Source: Lentisphaerota bacterium
GTDB taxonomy: Bacteria > Verrucomicrobiota > Kiritimatiellia > UBA8416 > JAIOPI01
Direction of reading: 5' to 3'
NCBI GenBank assembly: GCA_021413965.1
Contig: JAIOPI010000015.1
Location: 186,001-250,000 of the forward strand
DNA length: 64,000 bases
Below, in pieces: positions 57,917 to 64,000 of the stretch (position 1 is the first letter of the stretch; each line of letters opens with the position of its first letter). A model generated the notes under the pieces. The model had not been told where the DNA came from and made no database searches. It saw nothing but the letters and a program-made list of their open reading frames with translations. A program made the translations under genes and the position numbers.

Positions 57917-59839
57917 TCAAGGCGCGGACACCCCGCTGATTTCAAGGTAGCGCCCGTGGGCAACCGCCGGCACCTCGCCTCCGCGCCGCGCATTCTGCTC
58001 CGCCAGCCAGGCAAACCACTCCGCCAGCACCAGCAGCGTCCACAGGGGGCGCGCATGGTCTGCCACCCGCTGCTGGTGCTCGTCGAGCAGCGTCAGCGCC
58101 ACGGCCGAGTCGAGTCCAGCTCCGCCCAGCAAATCCCCCGCCAGGCGGCTTCGTGCCCACTCGTGCAAGGGCCCACGCAGCCAGGTCGCCAGCGGCACGG
58201 ACAGGCCTCGCTTGCGACGGTAGATGTGGCTGGCCGGCAGGTAGCGCGTGGCATAGGACTTGAGAAACACCTTGGTGCTCAGACCACCCACGCGCTGCGC
58301 AACCGGCAGGGTCGCCGCATACTCCATCACCGCCACATCCAGGAACGGGGCGCGCAATTCCAGGGACGATGTCATGCTGGCGCGATCCGCCTTCGTGAGC
58401 AGGCCTTCCGCGAGGGACGTTTCCAAATCATGACGCTGCAGCCCGTCCAGCAGGTCGCCGACGACGTCGTACCCTGCATCGGCAAGCGAAGCCTTCACCC
58501 CGAGGCGCTGCAAGGTGGCCGGGGGAATGGTCGACGTCCAACTCAGGTGCCGTTGCAGCCCGTTCAACCCCTCGGCTTCGACGAACCGCTTCAACAGGTA
58601 CGAGACGGCCACCTTGCGGTCGCTGACCGGCCAGGCCAGAACCGCTTTGCGCACCAAGGCTTTGAGCGGTCCGGGAAGTTGTGCGTAGCGGGCGCCCAGC
58701 GTGGCCCCCAGGTACGTCGGGTAGCCGCCGAACAGCTCGTCGGCACCCTCCCCCACGAGCACCATCTTCACATCCTCCACGGCGCGGCGCGCCAGCAGGG
58801 CCGTGGGCACCCAGGCCGGGTCCGCCAGCGGCTCGCCCACCAGGCGCAGGAGCGACGCGATGCCGGCCGGCATGTCCGCAGCCCGCACCCACACCGGAAT
58901 GTGCTCGGCGTCCGCGCGCTCGGCAATCTGGCGCGCATAGTCGCTCTCGTCAAAGGATGGTTCGTCGAAACGCAGCGTGTACGTCTTCAGCCGCGGCCGG
59001 TGGCGGATCTGCTGGGCCACCGACAGCACGAGCGAGGAGTCGAGCCCGCCGCTGAGAAACAACCCATAGTCAACATCGACGTCCGACTGCCGGCGCACGG
59101 CGTCGCGAAAAATGCCGTCGAACGTGTCCGCGGCGGATGCCGTGTCCGCGGTGGCGACCGGCGTCCAGCGCCAGTAGCGCGACCGGCGCGCCCCTGACGG
59201 CGTCACGATCACGGCCTCGGCCGGGCCAACGCGTTGAATGCCGGCGAGCGGCGTCGTGGGCGAGGTGAAAATGCCGAATTGAAGGTAATGCTGCAGCGCA
59301 TCCCGGTGGGGCAGCAGCGGCAACGAGCGGTCCACGGTCAGCGCGGCAATCTCGCTGGCGAACAGGACCTGTCCCCCGCGCTCCGTATAAAACAGGGATC
59401 GCTCGCCGGCTCGATCGCGGGCCAGCAGCAGCTGACGCCGGCGGGGATCCCAGACGGCAAGCGCAAACATGCCGATCAGGCGCTCCACGAACGCTTCGCC
59501 CAGCTCGAGATACAGCCCCGGAATGACCGCCACGTCGGTGGCCTGCGGCACGACATGCCCGCGGGCCTCGAGCCAAGCCCGCAGCTCACGGTGGTTGTCG
59601 ATCTCCCCGTTGCAGACGACAACCACGCCTGTCGCCGGATCCACCAGCGGCTGTGTCCCGCTGGCAATCGCGCGGATGGCCAGGCGCGTCACGCCGAGGA
59701 CAGCCAGGTCAGACAGATGGTAGCCGGCTTCATCGGGACCGCGATGATACAGCGCGTCCAGCATCGGCCGGATGCGCTCGCGCGTGTCGTCGCGCGGCAA
59801 GCTCCCCGCCAGTGCCACCACCCCGCAGATGCCGCACAT
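57917..59839 (-). CDS. asnB: Asparagine synthetase (glutamine-hydrolysing)
   Basis: A 640-residue class II glutamine amidotransferase. Cys2 after the initiator Met is the glutaminase nucleophile (MCGICGVVALAG); LYHRGPDEAGYHLSD and VCNGEIDNHRELRAW complete that domain. The synthetase half shows the PP-loop LFLSGGLDSSLVLSVA and the KADRASMTSSLELRAPFLDV segment. It converts Asp to Asn, or in gene-cluster contexts amidates other substrates; the adjacent ArnT-like transferase leaves envelope-sugar modification possible. It begins 1 bp after the glycosyltransferase stop, so the two are co-transcribed. Confidence 0.94.
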   Translation of the reverse strand: MCGICGVVALAGSLPRDDTRERIRPMLDALYHRGPDEAGYHLSDLAVLGVTRLAIRAIASGTQPLVDPATGVVVVCNGEIDNHRELRAWLEARGHVVPQATDVAVIPGLYLELGEAFVERLIGMFALAVWDPRRRQLLLARDRAGERSLFYTERGGQVLFASEIAALTVDRSLPLLPHRDALQHYLQFGIFTSPTTPLAGIQRVGPAEAVIVTPSGARRSRYWRWTPVATADTASAADTFDGIFRDAVRRQSDVDVDYGLFLSGGLDSSLVLSVAQQIRHRPRLKTYTLRFDEPSFDESDYARQIAERADAEHIPVWVRAADMPAGIASLLRLVGEPLADPAWVPTALLARRAVEDVKMVLVGEGADELFGGYPTYLGATLGARYAQLPGPLKALVRKAVLAWPVSDRKVAVSYLLKRFVEAEGLNGLQRHLSWTSTIPPATLQRLGVKASLADAGYDVVGDLLDGLQRHDLETSLAEGLLTKADRASMTSSLELRAPFLDVAVMEYAATLPVAQRVGGLSTKVFLKSYATRYLPASHIYRRKRGLSVPLATWLRGPLHEWARSRLAGDLLGGAGLDSAVALTLLDEHQQRVADHARPLWTLLVLAEWFAWLAEQNARRGGEVPAVAHGRYLEISGVSAP

Positions 59840-59840
59840 G

Positions 59841-61592
59841 TCAGCGCCCTTTCCTGGGCTTCACCAACAGCCCCACGTAACCATGCGTCAGATCCGTGAC
59901 CTGCGTCCCGGCATCCCGCGCCATGTGATCCAGAATAGGCCGCGCATGCTGGTTGGCAATCACATAGACGGGCTCCCGGCGGGCGCGCAGCCAGGGCTTC
60001 AACTCCCGTCGTGGCACCACGTGCGACGGCCAGGGGGCAGGAAGCTGCAGCGCGTACGGAATGTAGTTGCTCGGAAACTCATCGCCATCGTCGGTCACGA
60101 GTGTGATCTGGCGCTCCAGGTAGAAGGGCAGATAAATCGGGAAGCACTGCAGACAGACGACCTCGGTGTTGACGGAGAGCGAAGTCAGGCGATCCGCAAC
60201 CGAACGCTGGGAGCGCGTCTCGGCATAGGCCTCGAGCCCCGGCGCCCCTGCCACCGTGGCGATGGGCAGGAAGGCCGCGAAGGCCGCAAAGATCAGTCGG
60301 CTGCTGCCGCGCTGGCGCGCCCAGGCCGTGAGCAGGCCGCACAGGAGACAGGCCGATGCCAGCGCCGGCAGGTGCGGAGCCATGAGATGCAGGCGCCCGC
60401 CGACGGCAGTCACGCCCGACCCGACGGCGACCGGCCACAACACGCTCGTCCAGATCCCCACGGCGGCCAGCAGGCAGAGGACGACCACGATGCCGGCGGC
60501 CCGCTGAACGGCACGCGAGGCCTGCCCCCCGCCGTGATCCATCGCCGCGCCAAACAGGCGCGCCAGGAGCAGCCCAACCGGTACGGCCACGCTGAGGATG
60601 TAGCCCGGTTGCTTCGAGTGCGGCAGCGAAAAGAAGACGACCACCAGGCAGGCCCAGATCATGCACAGCCGGTCAGCCCGCGTGAGACGGCGGCGCGCCC
60701 GCCATGCCAGCACGCACGCCTCCGGCAGCAGCATGCTCCACGCAAAGAAGGTCCCCAGGATCAGCGGACCGTAAAAGTAGAACGGCTTCCGCCGCCGGAA
60801 GACCTCGCCCGACGTGAATCGCGCAAAGGTCTCCTTCACGATGCCATAGTGCGGAAAATCGGGATGGCGTTCGGACAGGATCAAAAACCAGGGCAGCACG
60901 ACCCCGAACAGCACCACCAGATTCCAGGGCGCAAGCAGCCGCAGGATCGCGCGCGGGCGGCGCTCCACGACGAAGACAACCGAAAGCACGAGCCATGGCA
61001 GCACAAAGCCCAAGGGCCCCTTCACCAGCGTGGCCAGCCCTGCTGACAGCGCTCCCGCCAGATGCCAAAGCACGCGCGCCCGCCCGTCGCGCTCCTCCGC
61101 CAGAAAGCCGGCCAGGATCGCCATGCACACGAAGAGCGTGAACATCATGTCCATGATCACGAGCCGCGAGAAGACGACGAACATCGGCACCGTGCCGACA
61201 ACCACGGCGGCCAGAAGCCCTTCCCGCCGCCCGTAGACCCGGCGCCCGAATAGGAACGTGGCCAGGAGGAGCGCCGCACCGGACAGAACCGAAGGCAGGC
61301 GGGCCACTCCCTCGCTGACACCGAAGCTTGCGAAGGCAAGCCCCACGCACTTGAAGAAGAATGCCGGCTTGTCGAGGTAGGCCAGACCGTTGAAGGTGGG
61401 GACGATCCAGTTGCCGGACGCCATCATCTCCCGGCCAACCTCGGCATTGCGCACTTCATCCGGCTTCATGAGCGGGAAGCGCCCAAGGTGGGCCGTCAGG
61501 AGAAAGAGGACTGTGACGAGGGCGGCGAGGGCGCACCCCCACCCGGCCCAGGTCGGGGTCGCGATGCGCTGGAGTGGTGACGGTCCCGACAT
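59841..61592 (-). CDS. ArnT-like GT-C glycosyltransferase (family 39/83)
   Basis: A 583-residue integral membrane protein with about 11 hydrophobic segments in the first 430 residues and a ~130-residue periplasmic C-terminal domain. The catalytic motif near TM1 is LMKPDEVRNAEVGREMMASG (DE followed by Ala, as in ArnT and protein O-mannosyltransferases), and YLDKPAFFF follows. ArnT-type enzymes transfer polyprenyl-linked sugars to lipid A or proteins. The acceptor here is unknown. It is the upstream partner of asnB. Confidence 0.88.
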   Translation of the reverse strand: MSGPSPLQRIATPTWAGWGCALAALVTVLFLLTAHLGRFPLMKPDEVRNAEVGREMMASGNWIVPTFNGLAYLDKPAFFFKCVGLAFASFGVSEGVARLPSVLSGAALLLATFLFGRRVYGRREGLLAAVVVGTVPMFVVFSRLVIMDMMFTLFVCMAILAGFLAEERDGRARVLWHLAGALSAGLATLVKGPLGFVLPWLVLSVVFVVERRPRAILRLLAPWNLVVLFGVVLPWFLILSERHPDFPHYGIVKETFARFTSGEVFRRRKPFYFYGPLILGTFFAWSMLLPEACVLAWRARRRLTRADRLCMIWACLVVVFFSLPHSKQPGYILSVAVPVGLLLARLFGAAMDHGGGQASRAVQRAAGIVVVLCLLAAVGIWTSVLWPVAVGSGVTAVGGRLHLMAPHLPALASACLLCGLLTAWARQRGSSRLIFAAFAAFLPIATVAGAPGLEAYAETRSQRSVADRLTSLSVNTEVVCLQCFPIYLPFYLERQITLVTDDGDEFPSNYIPYALQLPAPWPSHVVPRRELKPWLRARREPVYVIANQHARPILDHMARDAGTQVTDLTHGYVGLLVKPRKGR

Positions 61593-61688
61593 GCTTCAGT
61601 GCCGCCCACCTGCGCCCGATGGCGCCGGACGAACCAGCCGGCCGCGCGCGAGCCCTTGCCCACGGCGCGGCCCGTGACATACCCGGTC

Positions 61689-62243
61689 TCAGAGATCGAA
61701 GACCAGGCCGGCGCGGACGACGATGGCGTCCATGTCGATCTCGCCAACGTTCACGTCGCGAGAATCCGGACGCAGACCGCGGTAGCGCACGCTGATATCG
61801 AAAGCGGCGGCGTCGTTGATGGCCAGCCGCGTGCCGATCAGCCAGAAGATGCTCAGCTTGTCGTCGTAACTCACGATGCCGGGACGGTCGTCGAAGTTGT
61901 AGTCGTTAAAGTTGTCAGCCGCCCCGGCGCCAAAATACGGCGTCAGGTTGTCCATCGCGTGGCTGAAGATCAGCGCGCCACCGACCCCGATCATCGTGTA
62001 GTCGCCCGAACCCGCGTCCACTTCAAAATCGCCCGTGACGTAGTTGGCCTCGATCTGTGCCGAGATGGGCCCGCTCAGGTCGATTTCGTAGAAACCGTAA
62101 CCGCCCATGCCGTTGTCGCCGTCACCGGTCACCGCATCATATTCGTAGCCGCCGCCGACGCGCTGGCCGGCCAGGCTGCTGAACGAGGTGCCAATCAACG
62201 CGCAGAAGGCCGCCATGAGAATCATCCGATACGTGGTGCGCAT
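61689..62243 (-). CDS. Small outer-membrane beta-barrel protein
   Basis: A 184-residue protein with signal peptide (MILMAAFCALIGTSFSSLAG) and alternating hydrophobic strands (YGFYEIDLSGPISAQIEANY, KLSIFWLIGTRLAINDAAAF, FDISVRYRGL), ending in Phe-Asp-Leu. This fits an OmpW/OmpX-like 8-stranded barrel with acidic loops (GDGDNGMGG, VDAGSGDYT). I choose ATG 62241-62243, with AGGAAAGGAA upstream. A TTGACG -35 (plus 62354-62359) lacks a convincing -10. Confidence 0.8.
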   Translation of the reverse strand: MRTTYRMILMAAFCALIGTSFSSLAGQRVGGGYEYDAVTGDGDNGMGGYGFYEIDLSGPISAQIEANYVTGDFEVDAGSGDYTMIGVGGALIFSHAMDNLTPYFGAGAADNFNDYNFDDRPGIVSYDDKLSIFWLIGTRLAINDAAAFDISVRYRGLRPDSRDVNVGEIDMDAIVVRAGLVFDL

Positions 62244-62388
62244 AACAGTTATTCCTTTCCTGATCTTGGTGAGCGTCAACAGGTCCACCTGCCGCGCCGG
62301 TCGTGTCCATCGCTTCGAAAGCTCGCCGAAAAACACAATTTGCCACGGGACCGCGTCAAAATGCAATGCAGGATTTCTGCGCGTCCGC

Positions 62389-63846
62389 TCAATACCGGTA
62401 GGTCAGCGGCTTGAACGGCCCGGTCCGCTTCACGCCCAGGTACTGGGCCTGCTTGGTGGAGAGCACCTCGAGCGGAATGCCAAGCTTGCCGAGGTGCAGG
62501 CGCGCCACCTTCTCATCCAGCAGTTTCGGCAGCACATACACGCCCACCGGATACTTGCCCGGATTCGTGTACAGCTCGATCTGCGCCATCACCTGGTTGG
62601 TGAAACTGTTGGACATCACGAAGCTCGGATGCCCCGTGGCGCAGCCGAGGTTGACCAGCCGCCCTTCCGCCAGCACGAGGATGCTGCGTCCCGACGGGAA
62701 CGTCACCTGGTGCACCTGCGGCTTGATCTCCCGCCACGCGTGCGTCTTGATGGCCTCAATCTCGATCTCGCTGTCGAAGTGCCCGATGTTGCACACGATC
62801 GCCATATTCTTCATCTGGCGCATGTGTTTCTCGGTGATCACGTCGCAACAACCCGTGGCCGTGACGAAGATGTCGCCCAGCTTGCAGGCCTGGTCCATCG
62901 TCATCACTTCGTACCCTTCCATGGCCGCCTGCAACGCGCAGATCGGATCCACCTCCGTCACAATCACCCGCGCGTGCTGGCCGCGCAGCGACTGCGCCGA
63001 GCCCTTGCCCACGTCGCCGAAGCCCGCCACCACGGCCACTTTGCCGGATAGCATCACGTCCGTGGCCCGCATGATCGCGTCCACCAGCGAATGCCGGCAG
63101 CCGTAGATGTTGTCGAACTTCGACTTCGTGACCGAGTCGTTCACATTGAACGCGGGGAACAGCAGCTCCTTGCGCTCCATCATCTGGTAGAGCCGGTGCA
63201 CGCCCGTGGTCGTCTCTTCGCTCACGCCGCGGATGCCCTTGATCATGCGCTGGAAGCGCCCGGGACTCGCCTTCACGGCGCGGCGCAGCTGCGCGAGCAG
63301 GATGGCCTCTTCCGTGCTGCCGGGCTTGCGCTTGAGCACGCTGGGGTCCAGCTCGGCCTGGGCGCCGAGGTGCACGTACAGCGTCGCATCGCCACCGTCA
63401 TCGAGAATCATGTTCGGGCCCTGGCCGTTGCCCCAGTCGAGAATGCGATCCGTGTAATCCCAGTAGTCTTCCAGCGACTCGCCCTTGCACGCAAACACGG
63501 GCGTTCCCGTGACCGCGATGGCGGCCGCCGCGTGGTCCTGGGTCGAGAAGATGTTGCAGCTGGCCCAGCGCACGCGGGCGCCCAGCGCCTGCAGCGTTTC
63601 GATGAGCACGGCCGTCTGGATCGTCATGTGGAGCGACCCCGTGATGCGCGCGCCGGCCAGCGGCTTGGCCTTGCCAAACTCGGCCCGCAGCGCCATCAGC
63701 CCGGGCATCTCCTGCTCGGCCAGTTCGATCTCCCGCCGTCCGAACGCGGCCAGGCCCAGATCACTGACCACGAAATCGCGGAATCCCTTCGGCGGCTTGG
63801 GTTGGATCTCTTGCTTCCGACGTGCGCCCTGCTTCGCTTTGCTCAT
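62389..63846 (-). CDS. ahcY: Adenosylhomocysteinase
   Basis: Hydrolyses S-adenosylhomocysteine to adenosine and homocysteine in the methyl cycle. The 485-residue protein has [20 protein letters not shown], the NAD-binding [40 protein letters not shown] and the C-terminal [13 protein letters not shown] tail. The 25-residue N-terminus is basic ([20 protein letters not shown]). I choose ATG 63844-63846, preceded by GAGAGG. It lies downstream of metK on the same strand, the expected SAM-cycle pair. Confidence 0.97.
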   Translation of the reverse strand: MSKAKQGARRKQEIQPKPPKGFRDFVVSDLGLAAFGRREIELAEQEMPGLMALRAEFGKAKPLAGARITGSLHMTIQTAVLIETLQALGARVRWASCNIFSTQDHAAAAIAVTGTPVFACKGESLEDYWDYTDRILDWGNGQGPNMILDDGGDATLYVHLGAQAELDPSVLKRKPGSTEEAILLAQLRRAVKASPGRFQRMIKGIRGVSEETTTGVHRLYQMMERKELLFPAFNVNDSVTKSKFDNIYGCRHSLVDAIMRATDVMLSGKVAVVAGFGDVGKGSAQSLRGQHARVIVTEVDPICALQAAMEGYEVMTMDQACKLGDIFVTATGCCDVITEKHMRQMKNMAIVCNIGHFDSEIEIEAIKTHAWREIKPQVHQVTFPSGRSILVLAEGRLVNLGCATGHPSFVMSNSFTNQVMAQIELYTNPGKYPVGVYVLPKLLDEKVARLHLGKLGIPLEVLSTKQAQYLGVKRTGPFKPLTYRY

Positions 63847-63871
63847 GCTTGATTTGCCTCTCTTCACAAAC

Positions 63872-63896
63872 GCGGCGCCGGCCAGGCCGGCGCCGC
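63872..63896 (-). promoter_or_regulatory. 11-bp GC hairpin between metK and ahcY
   Basis: GCGGCGCCGGC (63872-63882) pairs with GCCGGCGCCGC (63886-63896) around a 3-nt loop. On the minus strand it is followed by GTTTGTG. It could attenuate or terminate metK transcription or regulate ahcY; no SAM/SAH riboswitch consensus was recognised. Confidence 0.4.
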
Positions 63897-63938
63897 CACA
63901 ACATCCCTTGCCACTTAATCGGCTCCGCGCGGGAACCC

Positions 63939-64000
63939 TTACACCGCCGCCTTCAGCGCCGCGACCTTGTCCGTGCGCTCCCACGTGAAGGAATCAAACC
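63939..64000 (-). CDS. metK: S-adenosylmethionine synthetase, C-terminal end only
   Basis: The last 20 codons of a gene that runs off the right edge: [19 protein letters not shown] then TAA at 63939-63941. The F-x-WE-x-TD motif near the C-terminus is typical of MetK. Position upstream of ahcY supports the call. Nothing else of the gene can be judged. Confidence 0.75.
   Translation of the reverse strand, partial: FDSFTWERTDKVAALKAAV

Overview
The window is GC-rich, densely coded chromosomal DNA from a Gram-negative bacterium. An outer membrane is indicated by lpxA, an LptF/LptG permease, an OmpA-type porin with a thrombospondin type 3 linker, and a small beta-barrel. EF-Tu has an atypical switch I ([12 protein letters not shown] in place of RGITINTSHVEY) that I associate from memory with the PVC superphylum. 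Bactofilins and calcium-motif secreted proteins fit a Verrucomicrobiota/Kiritimatiellota-like organism. That placement is an inference, not a search result.

Region 1 (1-23254, minus strand) is one long run of translation and transcription genes, read from high to low coordinates: tRNA-Thr, tuf, tRNA-Trp, secE, nusG, rplK, rplA, rplJ, rplL, rpoB, rpoC, rpsL, rpsG, fusA, then the S10 and spc clusters (rpsJ to rplR, which runs off the left edge). Region 2 (23424-29615, minus) holds icd, a KimA/APC-type transporter with a long structured upstream region, nadB and a small lipoprotein gene. Region 3 (29791-44464, plus) holds an AddB-like/AddA-like recombination nuclease-helicase pair separated by a 178-bp palindromic element, a secreted protein, argC, two bactofilin-type genes (one with a zinc ribbon) followed by parB, an M28 peptidase, a small membrane protein and glutamine-dependent NAD synthetase. 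Region 4 (44527-50407, minus) is a mixed operon: cysS, tmk, holB, aroQ, an AmaP-like protein, a PfkB kinase and a secreted protein. Region 5 (50577-64000, mostly minus) holds a DnaQ-type exonuclease with a signal-peptide-like N-terminus (plus strand), then lpxA, radC, miaA, lspA, a DksA-like protein, lptF/G, ompA, asnB, an ArnT-like glycosyltransferase, a beta-barrel, ahcY and the 3' end of metK.

Most of the window is ordinary housekeeping. The points worth attention are: the bactofilin / zinc-ribbon bactofilin / parB neighbourhood; the addB-addA palindrome, which contains two mutually inverted hairpins; several intergenic blocks of short tandem repeats (two with an exact 7-nt period); an L10 gene that lacks its usual N-terminus and overlaps rplA; ribosomal protein S12 with Ala at position 88; the signal-peptide exonuclease on a possibly leaderless transcript; a zinc-less DksA-like protein with a basic tail; and the unexplained 458-bp leader of the KimA-like gene. 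I found no CRISPR array, rRNA gene, intact insertion sequence or prophage.
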